A stretch of 64,000 nt of DNA from Flavobacteriaceae bacterium PS02338 (GTDB lineage: Bacteria > Bacteroidota > Bacteroidia > Sphingobacteriales > Sphingobacteriaceae): positions 239,716 to 303,715 of the forward strand of contig JASCOD010000007.1 of the NCBI GenBank assembly GCA_029959615.1, in the 5' to 3' direction. The number at the start of each line of letters is the position of its first letter. Position 1 is the first letter of the stretch. This document shows positions 19,950-28,104 of the stretch, in pieces. A program made the position numbers and the translations under genes. Below the pieces are notes generated by a model. The model worked only from the letters and a program-made list of their open reading frames with translations. It made no database searches and was not told the DNA's origin.

Positions 19950-20165
19950 ATGCAAACCACTAGTTTTATCTTTTTTGGCTTATTGGCGATCCCTTTAATC
20001 GCATTTTTAGTTTGGGTAATTAGACAGGATAAGAAAAAGAATTATCTAGGTCTAGCGTTGTTACTAATCGGAGCTGTAATTGCAGCTTATACTATTGTAA
20101 GATTAGATTCTTCTTTTGTGAAAGAGAAAATTCCTACTGCGCCTAAGGCCTCTAGTTTTAGGTAG
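19950..20165 (+). CDS. small two-helix membrane protein
   Basis: A 71-residue protein with two membrane helices (about 5-24 and 32-50) separated by a basic loop (RQDKKKNY), and a short charged tail. It begins 12 bases after tsaD stops and ends 9 bases before the next gene, so it is in the same transcript. I recognise no family. Confidence 0.6.
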   Translation: MQTTSFIFFGLLAIPLIAFLVWVIRQDKKKNYLGLALLLIGAVIAAYTIVRLDSSFVKEKIPTAPKASSFR

Positions 20166-20174
20166 GCCTAAGTT

Positions 20175-20822
20175 ATGTATAAGAAGTATCTTTTGTTTTT
20201 AGTGCTTTTCTTTCTTTATCAGTCCTTGTTTGCACAATCGGATTGGACTTTGAAAAGTACAAAGAATGGATTAAATATCTACACTAAAACAGTTTCCTCA
20301 TCTGGTTTAAAAGGAATCAGGGTCAAATGCAACCTATCGGCAAAGCTTTCTCAGGTTGTTGCCTTAATTATGGATGTAAATGCAGGCGAGGAATGGGTTT
20401 ACGGTACCAAGTCAAGTTCTTTATTAAAAAAGGTTTCTCCATCTGAATTGTATTATTATTCTGAAGTTGATATTCCATGGCCAATAAGTAATCGGGACTT
20501 TATTGCTCATTTGAAGGTGAGCCAAGATCCACAAACCAAAGTAGTTACCATTAGCGGGCCAACAGAATCTAATTATTTACCGGTTAAACCACATATTGTA
20601 AGGGTAAATCATTCTAATGGTAAGTGGGTGCTGACTCCGGGAAAAAATAACTTTGTACAAATAGACTACACTTTGGAGGTAGATCCTGGAGGAACGATCC
20701 CAGTTTGGTTAGTGAACCTTTTTGCTACCAGCGGACCAGCAGAAACTTTCAAAAAGATGAAAGAGCAAGTGAAGAAACCTCAATATGCAAATGCCAACTT
20801 GAGTTTTATCGATAATGGGTAG
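20175..20822 (+). CDS. secreted START-domain lipid-binding protein
   Basis: A 215-residue protein with a signal peptide (cleavage after SLFAQ) and a START domain. Typical features are WTLKSTKNGLNIYTKTV, the region YYYSEVDIPWPISNRDFIAHL that matches the conserved core of StAR-like domains, and the C-terminal amphipathic helix (WLVNLFATSGPAETFKKMKEQV) that closes the cavity. It is expected to bind a lipid in the periplasm. It ends the tsaD transcript and converges on recA. Confidence 0.8.
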   Translation: MYKKYLLFLVLFFLYQSLFAQSDWTLKSTKNGLNIYTKTVSSSGLKGIRVKCNLSAKLSQVVALIMDVNAGEEWVYGTKSSSLLKKVSPSELYYYSEVDIPWPISNRDFIAHLKVSQDPQTKVVTISGPTESNYLPVKPHIVRVNHSNGKWVLTPGKNNFVQIDYTLEVDPGGTIPVWLVNLFATSGPAETFKKMKEQVKKPQYANANLSFIDNG

Positions 20823-20863
20823 CAGAAAAGACTGCTCTTAGGAGAAGGTAGTTTATAGAAAAT

Positions 20864-20898
20864 AAAAAAGATCGCAACTTCTAAGAACTGCGACCTTT
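20864..20898 (-). terminator. rho-independent terminator of recA
   Basis: On the minus strand AAAGGTCGCA, 12-nt loop, TGCGATCTTT followed by a T-run. The 10-bp stem has one mismatch. It lies 26 bases after the recA stop. Confidence 0.8.
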
Positions 20899-20923
20899 AA
20901 TTATGTTGTACTTTAATTGATGA

Positions 20924-21934
20924 CTATTGTTCTTCTAACTGTTCTCCAGTAACTTCTTCTCTAATACGAGTTTCAATTTCTTCTGCTAACTCAGGATTGT
21001 CTAACAATAATTGTTTAACGGCATCTCTACCTTGACCTAATTTAGTTTCTCCGTAAGAGAACCAAGAACCGGCTTTTTTAATGATAGCGAAGTCAACACC
21101 TAAATCTATAATCTCCCCAACTTTAGAAATACCTTCACCAAACATGATGTCGAATTCTGCTAAACGGAAAGGAGGGGCAACTTTGTTTTTCACAATTTTC
21201 ACTTTCACTCGGTTACCAGAAACTTCATCAGAATCTTTAATTTGAGAAGTTCTACGGATATCTAAACGTACAGAAGCGTAGAATTTAAGTGCGTTACCAC
21301 CAGTAGTTGTTTCTGGGTTTCCAAACATCACGCCAATTTTTTCACGTAATTGGTTGATGAAAATACAGCAACAGCCAGTTTTAGCAATGGTACCGGTTAA
21401 CTTACGTAAAGCCTGACTCATTAAACGAGCTTGTAGACCCATTCTACTGTCGCCCATTTCACCTTCAATCTCTGCTTTTGGAACCAACGCTGCAACAGAG
21501 TCAATTACGATAACATCGATAGCGCCAGAACGGATTAGGTTATCAGCAATTTCTAATGCTTGCTCGCCATTGTCTGGTTGAGAAATCAATAGGTTGTCAG
21601 TATCAACACCTAGTTTTTTTGCGTAAAACTTATCAAAAGCATGCTCCGCATCAATAAAAGCAGCTATGCCGCCTTTTTTCTGAGCCTCAGCAATAATGTG
21701 TGTAGCTAAGGTAGTTTTACCAGACGATTCAGGGCCATAAATCTCAATTACACGACCTTTTGGCACACCGCCTACACCTAAAGCAATATCTAGACTGATA
21801 GAACCAGTTGATATAACGTCCATCTTTTCTACAGCTTGGTCGCCAAGTTTCATGATAGAGCCTTTACCGTAAGATTTTTCAAGTTTATCTAATGTAAGCT
21901 GTAATGCTTTTAATTTTTCTGTATTTGGATTCAT
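20924..21934 (-). CDS. recA: recombinase RecA
   Basis: A 336-residue RecA with Walker A GPESSGKTTL, Walker B VIVIDSVAAL, the L1/L2 region (EIEGEMGDSRMGLQARLMSQ and FGNPETTTGGNALKFYASVR) and an acidic C-terminus. It forms the ATP-dependent filament for homologous recombination. Length is normal. The gene is monocistronic, with a consensus promoter and a leader of about 70 bases. I see no LexA-type operator. Confidence 0.98.
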   Translation of the reverse strand: MNPNTEKLKALQLTLDKLEKSYGKGSIMKLGDQAVEKMDVISTGSISLDIALGVGGVPKGRVIEIYGPESSGKTTLATHIIAEAQKKGGIAAFIDAEHAFDKFYAKKLGVDTDNLLISQPDNGEQALEIADNLIRSGAIDVIVIDSVAALVPKAEIEGEMGDSRMGLQARLMSQALRKLTGTIAKTGCCCIFINQLREKIGVMFGNPETTTGGNALKFYASVRLDIRRTSQIKDSDEVSGNRVKVKIVKNKVAPPFRLAEFDIMFGEGISKVGEIIDLGVDFAIIKKAGSWFSYGETKLGQGRDAVKQLLLDNPELAEEIETRIREEVTGEQLEEQ

Positions 21935-22010
21935 GTCTTTTAAATTCTGGTAATAAATATGATTATATGTTTCGGCAAAATATCTAATTATAATTGACTA
22001 ATAATTTTAG

Positions 22011-22043
22011 CAAACATATTGAAATGTTTTCATTAAGTACAAA
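22011..22043 (-). promoter_or_regulatory. recA promoter
   Basis: On the minus strand TTTG, 21 nt, TATGTTTG, an excellent fit to the Bacteroidota consensus. The -7 element ends 76 bases before the recA ATG. Confidence 0.65.
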
Positions 22044-22070
22044 TATTTTTATAAATATTTTTTTACTCCT

Positions 22071-22730
22071 TTAAGTTTTGCTCATATTTTTAGTTTTCTG
22101 TAGTTTTTCATAGTATTGGCAGAAATAGGTTAGTTCGCATATCTCGCATTTTGGACTACGAGCTACGCAGATGTACCTGCCGTGCAAGATTAACCAATGA
22201 TGAGCAACAGCAATAGTATGTTCTGGAAGGTTTTTAACTAAGTCTTTTTCTACCGCTAGCGGCGTTTTGCCTTTAGTTAAGCCCAATCGGTTAGCTACTC
22301 TAAATACATGTGTGTCCACTGCCATTGCTGGTGCATCGTAAACTACAGAAGCAATTACATTGGCTGTTTTTCTGCCCACACCCGGCATTTTTTGTAACAG
22401 GTTAACATCAGATGGTACTTCGTCATTAAAGTCGTTTAACAACATATTGGCCATGCCTACCAAATGTTTGGCTTTGTTGTTGGGGTAGCTTACACTTCTG
22501 ATGTAATCGAATACGATGTCTGGCGTAGTTTCGGCCAAGGCTTTTGCATTGGGGAAACGCTGAAAAAGTGCTGGCGTTACCTGATTAATGCGCTTATCGG
22601 TACATTGGGCCGATAGAATTACCGCCACCAATAGTTGATACGGGTTGTTGTAGTGTAGTTCTGTTTCTGCATGTGGTTGTTTGGTAGAAAAATGCTCAAC
22701 AAAATGCTGGTAACGTTCTTTTTTTAGCAT
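22071..22730 (-). CDS. nth: endonuclease III
   Basis: A 219-residue base-excision repair glycosylase/AP lyase for oxidised pyrimidines. The helix-hairpin-helix region LLQKMPGVGRKTANVIASV contains the catalytic Lys. The catalytic Asp is in AVDTHVFRVANRLGL. The four cluster ligands follow C-x6-C-x2-C-x5-C at the C-terminus (CVARSPKCEICELTYFC). A TTG two codons upstream is open, but the ATG at 22730 fits the family. A full consensus promoter ends three bases before that ATG. Confidence 0.96.
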   Translation of the reverse strand: MLKKERYQHFVEHFSTKQPHAETELHYNNPYQLLVAVILSAQCTDKRINQVTPALFQRFPNAKALAETTPDIVFDYIRSVSYPNNKAKHLVGMANMLLNDFNDEVPSDVNLLQKMPGVGRKTANVIASVVYDAPAMAVDTHVFRVANRLGLTKGKTPLAVEKDLVKNLPEHTIAVAHHWLILHGRYICVARSPKCEICELTYFCQYYEKLQKTKNMSKT

Positions 22731-22733
22731 GAA

Positions 22734-22764
22734 CAAATTTACGATTATTAGTTCATTGGTTCAA
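22734..22764 (-). promoter_or_regulatory. nth promoter abutting the start codon
   Basis: On the minus strand TTG, 20 nt, TAAATTTG, then three bases and the ATG. Both elements match the Bacteroidota consensus, so transcription would begin at or within the start codon. Confidence 0.65.
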
Positions 22765-22782
22765 TATTTTATTGGGGTTAAC

Positions 22783-22857
22783 CGTCATCCAGAGCACAGC
22801 GGAGGATCTAACGATAAGTAATACCGTGAAATAGATTCCTCGGAACTCGGAATGACA
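22783..22857. repeat. small palindromic intergenic element
   Basis: 75-bp element beginning GTCATCC and ending GGAATGAC, with an inner inverted pair GGAGGATCT / AGATTCCTC. It would fold into one long imperfect hairpin. Similar ends occur in the elements at 23732-23825 and 28029-28062. Confidence 0.6.
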
Positions 22858-22923
22858 GAGGGGTGCAAAGAGAAGATGGTATCGGATACCTCGCTATTAG
22901 TTCCTAATCACTTATAAAAATCC

Positions 22924-22931
22924 TAACTTTG
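22924..22931 (+). promoter_or_regulatory. -7 promoter element of mtgA
   Basis: TAACTTTG, exact consensus, five bases before the ATG at 22937. No clear -33 TTG at the usual distance. Confidence 0.5.
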
Positions 22932-22936
22932 TACCA

Positions 22937-23668
22937 ATGGCTCGCAAATCAACCAAATCAACAACGAAAAAATCTTTATTTAAACGCATTGCTATAGCGA
23001 TAGGGAAAATACTATTGTGGTTTTTCATTTTCTCTATAATTTGGGTGATCGCCTACCGCTTCATTAATCCGCCTATTACTTTTCTAATGGTACAGCGCAA
23101 TTGGGAACGTAAGGCAGATGACAAGCCGGCCAAGATTAAAAATGCTTGGGTTAAGTTTGAGGATATTTCCGATAATATGAAGCGTGCGGCTGTATCTGCA
23201 GAAGACCAGCTTTTTTTAAAGCATATGGGCTTCGATATCAAAGCTATAGAGAAAGCATATAAGAGCAACGAGAAGAAGGGAAGCAAGAAAAAGAAAATTA
23301 AGGGAGGAAGTACCATTTCTCAACAAACTGCTAAAAATGTATTCTTATGGCCTGGCCGATCGTATGTAAGGAAGGCTTTTGAAGCTTATTTTACTTTGCT
23401 GATAGAGGTGCTGTGGAGCAAGGAGCGGATTTTAGAGGTATACCTCAATGTGATAGAAATGGGAGATGGTATTTACGGTGCCGAAGCTGCTTCTCAAAAG
23501 TATTATGGGCATTCTTGCAGAAAGATGAGCAGATCTGAGGCTGCGCTGTTGGCAGCGTGCTTTCCAAACCCTTTACGCTGGAACCCGAACAAAGCAACGA
23601 GTTATATTCAGCACAGAAAATATTTGATTATGAGAAATATGCGTAGGCTAGGCCCGTTGGACTTTTAA
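22937..23668 (+). CDS. mtgA: monofunctional peptidoglycan glycosyltransferase
   Basis: A 243-residue GT51 enzyme that polymerises lipid II glycan chains in the periplasm. A basic N-terminus and one membrane anchor (about 18-42) precede the glycosyltransferase domain. Motif 1 has the catalytic Glu in SAEDQLFLKH. Motif 2 is KGGSTISQQTAKN, and the later motifs include SKERILEVYLNVIEMGDGIYGAEAAS. No transpeptidase domain follows, as expected for MtgA. Confidence 0.95.
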   Translation: MARKSTKSTTKKSLFKRIAIAIGKILLWFFIFSIIWVIAYRFINPPITFLMVQRNWERKADDKPAKIKNAWVKFEDISDNMKRAAVSAEDQLFLKHMGFDIKAIEKAYKSNEKKGSKKKKIKGGSTISQQTAKNVFLWPGRSYVRKAFEAYFTLLIEVLWSKERILEVYLNVIEMGDGIYGAEAASQKYYGHSCRKMSRSEAALLAACFPNPLRWNPNKATSYIQHRKYLIMRNMRRLGPLDF

Positions 23669-23731
23669 GCTACTTCTTTCGGTTTTCAGCTAATCATTCT
23701 TGTCTTTCCAGCAGAATACCCTAGTTAGATG

Positions 23732-23825
23732 CGTCATTCCGAATTTAATTCGGAATCGTAATGCTATATAAAAGTTAAATAGGCATGTTCATCGCTTTAG
23801 GATTTCCGTTTTTACGGGAATGACG
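23732..23825. repeat. 94-bp palindromic element with inverted ends
   Basis: Begins CGTCATTCC and ends GGAATGACG (9-bp terminal inverted repeat). Two inner palindromes are GATTCCGAATT-type (23736-23756) and TTTCCG/CGGGAA near 23803-23819. It occupies most of the gap between convergent mtgA and AsmA-like genes. Confidence 0.65.
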
Positions 23826-23875
23826 TAAGAGGGAAGGAATTGTGCTGTGTAGCAGTTGTGCAGAAACACTATCAA

Positions 23876-26314
23876 TTACGGCTCTCTATCCTTCTTCTTG
23901 TTCCATCTGATCTTAATCTCTCCATTTTCATCTACAGCTTTTAAATGTAGTACGATACCCTTCATACGAGCCAATTCCCGTTCTTCCTTGTCTATAATAT
24001 CAGCGCTTTTTTTAGGGTCTCTCAATGGAATATCAAGGGCGATGTTGGTGCCGTTGTTAAAGCCGTAAACTCCTTTTACATCAAAATTTAGTGCAGTAGA
24101 GTTTATCTTCATCGGACTGATGTCTACTTTGTCGCCACGCAAAGTAAGTGAGCCATTTAGTTTTTCGAGCTGTACATTAGATAGGTTGCGACTTCTGAAA
24201 ACAAATTTGCCTACTTTTTCCAAAGGTTCGAAGCCTACCAATGCGGCTTGATCTAAGGTGAAATTCACTTTTCCGTGCATTGATTTTGGAACTACATTTC
24301 CCTTGTTAGTTACTATGCCGGAAACATTTACATTTGCCGAAAGAAACCCTTTTAGGTTTTTATTGGTTACAGATTGTTGTCCGAAATTATCGAAGGCATA
24401 GAAGAATTCTTTTACGCTTACTTTGGCAATATTGGCATTGAGCTGCATTTTATTAATGGTTCCCAATTGTTCTACCTTGCCACTAAAATTAACATAGCCG
24501 TCAGCATGTTGCACTCCAATTTTATTGAAATAAACTCCATTTCCAATCATAGAAATTTTTGCGTTTAAGTTGCGGGCTACAAATTTATGGTATACGGCTT
24601 TTTTAACATTCAACTGTAAATGAACTTTTGAGGCTTCGAGGGCAGCACTTAATTGTTCTGAAGCTTCCCTAATTGCATTTTTGCTCGAGGTCCTTTTTCG
24701 CTTTGCTTGTCGAGGGCCTAAAAATGGCATAAACTCATTAAGGTACAGGTGTGGGCTGCTCAAATTTACTTTAGCTTCTATCTTTTCGGGGTCTGTATAA
24801 TAGAAATTCAAGAAGTTTTCGATGGAGCAACTCATGTTAAGTACGCTTCTGCCTAGCTGAAATCTGCTGTTGGTAATGTTTAAATCTTTTTGGTTAAAGT
24901 GTAAATCTAGCGAGCTGTTTACCAGTTTTAAATTACGTGGAACGTAGGTGAAGTTGGCATTTTTAACCACTATTTTGCCGTGTAGTACGGGTTTCGTGAA
25001 TAAGAAATTATCAATGTCTGCTTGACAGAATAAGCTTAAATCGGCAGTGCCACTTTCAAATTTGAAAGTTTCTTCCTCAAAAGACTTGTTCAGTTTTTCC
25101 AGATCAAATTTTGCGGTAATTAATCCTTGTGCTAAGGGTTTCTCTAGGTTAGAAACGGTAAACGTATCCACCTTTATTGGTGCATTGTAATAGTTGGCTT
25201 CCAATCCATAAAAGCGAATAATTGAATTGGCATCACCAATGGGTTTGCTAGTGGTATCTTGATTAGAGAAATAGCCTGTAAAAGAACAATCAGTTAATTC
25301 TCCCGATGGGATAGAGACATTGTTTTTTTGTACGATCATCTTCACAGTGATCAGCGGATCAGCACTGGTTTTACTGCCGTCATCAATAATACTAGCGGTT
25401 ACATCCATAGGTTTTTCTATGCCGAATTTGAATAGTTTTTCTGAAATGTTAGGAGCTAATATCTGTGCTACATTGCGATATAGGATTTGATCGGCCTTAA
25501 TAGCAATAGAAAAGGCAGATTTGTTTTCTGCGATATTGATGTTGGCGCCAATGTTAAAGGTGTCGTCTCCTATTTTAATTGGTTTTTGATCAATAATGAT
25601 CACCTCTGCTTCATCATCGTAATGGGCAGTCATGTTGCCAGAAATGGTTTTGTCTTTTAAGAAACTGCCTTTTCTGGTGTTGAAAGCAAAACTTCTAACT
25701 TGAGTTTTTAGTTTGAAATTGCCATCCCATCTACCGAAAGGGTATTTGATTTTACCTTTCAGTTGGTCTACATAGAAGCTGAAAAGCTTGTGGCGTTTTT
25801 GGTTGTCTATTACTAAATCAACTTTGTTTAAATCAATAATTCTTACTTGTAATGAACTTGAACTTTCGTCATTTTCGGCAGCTTTTTGTTTGTCTTTAGT
25901 ACGAAACATACTCGTGTTGGTGTAGCCATTAGAGTCTGTGTATAGGTAGATACTCGCATTGTTTATCGCCACCTTGCGGATATTGATTGTGCCAATAAGC
26001 AAGGATAATGCATTTAGGGAAACATCTATGTCCTTTGCGTTGAGTAGTTCTTTCTTGTGCTTATCCCATAGGCTATCACGAAGGGAGACGTTTTTAAGGG
26101 ATACTGATATGCCGGGAAATCCTTTCAATAACGTAGTTTCCATGTGGGAAACTTTAACGGTCCCATTTACTTTGGTATTTACCTGGTCAAGTATTTTAGC
26201 TAAAATGACCTTGTTGTTTTTGTTGATGTAATAGGCTGCTCCAACCCAAATGAGGATTAGTAGGAATAGCAGTCCGCCAATGATTTTCAAAGATATTTTG
26301 AGCCAACGTTTCAT
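23876..26314 (-). CDS. AsmA-family envelope protein
   Basis: An 812-residue protein with one N-terminal membrane helix (about 8-28) and a long periplasmic region of amphipathic beta strands. The N-terminal part (VNGTVKVSHMETTLLKGFPGISVSLKNVSLRD) is typical of AsmA. The C-terminal third (GKVNFTLDQAALVGFEPLEKVGKF, then LNGSLTLRGDKVDISPMKINS) matches the AsmA C-terminal domain. Such proteins are thought to help lipid transport or outer-membrane assembly. The C-terminus is Lys/Asp/Glu rich. A second protein of the same beta-groove class (TamB-like) is encoded 5 kb away. Confidence 0.85.
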   Translation of the reverse strand: MKRWLKISLKIIGGLLFLLILIWVGAAYYINKNNKVILAKILDQVNTKVNGTVKVSHMETTLLKGFPGISVSLKNVSLRDSLWDKHKKELLNAKDIDVSLNALSLLIGTINIRKVAINNASIYLYTDSNGYTNTSMFRTKDKQKAAENDESSSSLQVRIIDLNKVDLVIDNQKRHKLFSFYVDQLKGKIKYPFGRWDGNFKLKTQVRSFAFNTRKGSFLKDKTISGNMTAHYDDEAEVIIIDQKPIKIGDDTFNIGANINIAENKSAFSIAIKADQILYRNVAQILAPNISEKLFKFGIEKPMDVTASIIDDGSKTSADPLITVKMIVQKNNVSIPSGELTDCSFTGYFSNQDTTSKPIGDANSIIRFYGLEANYYNAPIKVDTFTVSNLEKPLAQGLITAKFDLEKLNKSFEEETFKFESGTADLSLFCQADIDNFLFTKPVLHGKIVVKNANFTYVPRNLKLVNSSLDLHFNQKDLNITNSRFQLGRSVLNMSCSIENFLNFYYTDPEKIEAKVNLSSPHLYLNEFMPFLGPRQAKRKRTSSKNAIREASEQLSAALEASKVHLQLNVKKAVYHKFVARNLNAKISMIGNGVYFNKIGVQHADGYVNFSGKVEQLGTINKMQLNANIAKVSVKEFFYAFDNFGQQSVTNKNLKGFLSANVNVSGIVTNKGNVVPKSMHGKVNFTLDQAALVGFEPLEKVGKFVFRSRNLSNVQLEKLNGSLTLRGDKVDISPMKINSTALNFDVKGVYGFNNGTNIALDIPLRDPKKSADIIDKEERELARMKGIVLHLKAVDENGEIKIRWNKKKDREP

Positions 26315-26363
26315 AAATGGTATTTGTAAGTTAAGATAACAAATAATTATGAAGGTTGTTTTT

Positions 26364-26599
26364 TTAGGGATTAGGGATCAGTAGTCAGGGGTTAGGAATA
26401 AGGAATTAGGTGTCAGTTAGGCGATTCAACAATTAATCGATTAGCTAACTGATACCTGACTACTAACACCTGATTCCTAATTAAGTCAGGGGTTAGTAGT
26501 AAGAGGTTAGCAGTAAGGAATTAGGTGTCAGTTAGGCGATTCAGCAATTAAGCGATCATCTAACTGATACCTGACTACTAACAACTGATTCCTAATTAA
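26364..26599. repeat. tandem 115-bp-period degenerate repeat with internal inverted symmetry
   Basis: Two 85-bp copies (26400-26484 and 26515-26599) start 115 bp apart and differ at only a few positions. Each copy is self-complementary: GGAATTAGGTGTCAGTTAG on the left faces CTAACTGATACCTGACTACT on the right. The flanks contain more TTAGTAGTMAGGGGTTAG-like units. The 3' copy reaches into the stop region of the next gene. A short related block lies at 28077-28107. Confidence 0.75.
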
Positions 26600-27081
26600 G
26601 CATTCAATTGCTCTGCAAAAATATTTTTATGCCAGCTGTCCTGTAATTGTACTTCCCATTTTTGCTCAAATTCTGCTAGGCTTTGTACTAAATTGTTGAA
26701 CACGGTGGTTTCTAAGCCTATTTTTTTGATGCTTATTAAGGTTTCGAAATCTTCTTTAGAAGCCACATGAACCTCGTCGTCTATTTTGTAGGCCATGTTG
26801 AAACGGTCGAAGAGATCTAAACCGAATTTGCTTTCAATTTCTTTGATTACTCTTACCGACGAATCGATAGAACATCCGGTGGCATTAGCAACTTCTTGAT
26901 CTACGGTTAGTACGATAAAGTAGTTATGGAAAATTTCGGCCTTAGCTTTCAATTGAGATCCGTGGGCTGTCCATTGTTCAACAAAACGATCTAAAATATC
27001 GTGTATTTCTGTTGCCTCTTGAGCTGTAAATTTTCGATTACTTTGGTAGATCCAAACTTTAGATTGTGGAGAAAAAATCAT
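26596..27081 (-). CDS. conserved Bacteroidota protein of unknown function
   Basis: About 161 residues from the ATG at 27081; a TTG five codons upstream is open but lies in the probable promoter. It is soluble, mixed alpha/beta, with no membrane segment. Related proteins in Bacteroidota are often labelled ABC transporter ATPase, but I see no Walker A, signature or Walker B motif here, so I do not use that name. The 3' end lies within the tandem repeat block. TATTTTTG ends four bases before the ATG. Confidence 0.65.
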   Translation of the reverse strand: MIFSPQSKVWIYQSNRKFTAQEATEIHDILDRFVEQWTAHGSQLKAKAEIFHNYFIVLTVDQEVANATGCSIDSSVRVIKEIESKFGLDLFDRFNMAYKIDDEVHVASKEDFETLISIKKIGLETTVFNNLVQSLAEFEQKWEVQLQDSWHKNIFAEQLNA

Positions 27082-27131
27082 ATTCCAAAAATACAAAATA
27101 TTTAACTTACCTTTCTTAAAACGAAACTCTC

Positions 27132-27611
27132 ATGCAAAAGTTTACATTGGATTTAAAAAAGTCCGTTTTCGTTTTGTTTGGCTTAGCTTTTTTGTTGTTT
27201 TCTGGATTTGTTATTCCGGAAGATAATCGTGTATTTATCCATAATTTATTAAATAAATATTACGATAAGGAGGGACAGCAAGAGCCTTTGAAGCAATATG
27301 AACTGAAGATTACTAACAATGGTTTTTGTAGGTATAGAAAGGTTTATACCAACGGTAAAGAAGAGTTTTTTGCTTTCAACTTGTCGAGATTTAAATCTAT
27401 GGATTTTTATGGCAACACTACTAGTGGCGAGCTCTGGTTGCGTACCAAAAACGATGATGTGATTGTGCAAACCCGTAACGACAGGCAGGGTGCTGTAGAT
27501 AGCATGTCTACTTATTTGATTATTCCTTTAAAAAACATAGACGAGGAGAAGCTAAATGAATTGGCAAATCATTTCAGGCAGCTTACACAAACTAGTTTGG
27601 CGAATAAGTAG
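27132..27611 (+). CDS. membrane-anchored or secreted hypothetical protein
   Basis: A 159-residue protein with an N-terminal hydrophobic segment (about 10-28, SVFVLFGLAFLLFSGFVIP) acting as signal peptide or anchor. The remainder is soluble with a central sheet (QYELKITNNGFCRYRKVYTNGKEEFFAFNLSRF is too long to be a motif; the pattern is beta-rich). No known family. Divergent from the preceding gene. Confidence 0.6.
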   Translation: MQKFTLDLKKSVFVLFGLAFLLFSGFVIPEDNRVFIHNLLNKYYDKEGQQEPLKQYELKITNNGFCRYRKVYTNGKEEFFAFNLSRFKSMDFYGNTTSGELWLRTKNDDVIVQTRNDRQGAVDSMSTYLIIPLKNIDEEKLNELANHFRQLTQTSLANK

Positions 27612-27670
27612 GTTGGTTCATTCGTTCGCTAGTTCATTGGGCGAGGAAGTAAAAGCCTATCTATTCTTGT

Positions 27671-27695
27671 CGTCATTGCCAACTCGATTGGCAAT
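27671..27695. repeat. short palindromic element
   Basis: CGTC followed by ATTGCCAA, five bases, TTGGCAAT. An 8-bp perfect inverted repeat, with the same CGTCAT lead-in as the other intergenic elements nearby. It sits 25 bases upstream of the GIY-YIG gene. Confidence 0.5.
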
Positions 27696-27719
27696 CTTAA
27701 AGCGAAAGAAAATTATAAT

Positions 27720-28013
27720 ATGGAAAGAGGTGGTTGCGTTTACATCTTGGCCAATGTATTTAATACTGTCGTTTATATAGGCGTCACTTCTGATTTATTT
27801 TCACGCGTAATAGAGCATAAAAACAAAGTCTATCCAAATTCTTTTACCGCAAAGTATAATTGTAGCAAACTCGTTTATTTTGAGATGTTTCCTGCTATCG
27901 AAGAGGCAATTGCTGTAGAGAAGAAGTTAAAGGCGTGGCCTAGGAGCTGGAAAAATCAATTGATAGAGAATAAGAATCCTCTTTGGGAGGATTTGTTTAG
28001 TGATGACTTGTAA
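27720..28013 (+). CDS. GIY-YIG nuclease-family protein
   Basis: A 97-residue single-domain protein of the UPF0213-like GIY-YIG group. The paired motif is CVYILAN followed by VVYIGVTSDLFSRVIEHK, with the conserved Arg, and a C-terminal acidic residue lies in EEAIAVEKKLKAW. The family fold is a nuclease, but the role of the small stand-alone members is not settled. Short palindromic elements lie on both sides. Confidence 0.87.
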   Translation: MERGGCVYILANVFNTVVYIGVTSDLFSRVIEHKNKVYPNSFTAKYNCSKLVYFEMFPAIEEAIAVEKKLKAWPRSWKNQLIENKNPLWEDLFSDDL

Positions 28014-28028
28014 AATTTAACCTCTTAT

Positions 28029-28062
28029 CGCATTACGATTCCGAATTAAATTCGGAATGACG
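28029..28062. repeat. palindromic intergenic element, inverted copy
   Basis: ATTCCGAATT, one base, AATTCGGAAT followed by GACG. It is close to the reverse complement of the left half of the element at 23732-23825, including the flanking CGCATTACG. A degenerate CTGATACCTAGTTCCTA-type block follows at 28077-28107. Confidence 0.65.
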
Positions 28063-28104
28063 AAAACGCAACACCTCTGACACCTAGTCACTGATACCTA
28101 GTTC

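Noticed and set aside
21935..22043. LexA operator before recA
   Set aside because: No dyad operator was seen, and a normal Bacteroidota promoter explains the region.
26364..26599. CRISPR array
   Set aside because: Only two long units, each self-complementary, with no unique spacers and no cas genes.
26596..27081. Label ABC transporter ATPase for the 161-residue protein
   Set aside because: No Walker A, ABC signature or Walker B motif is present.
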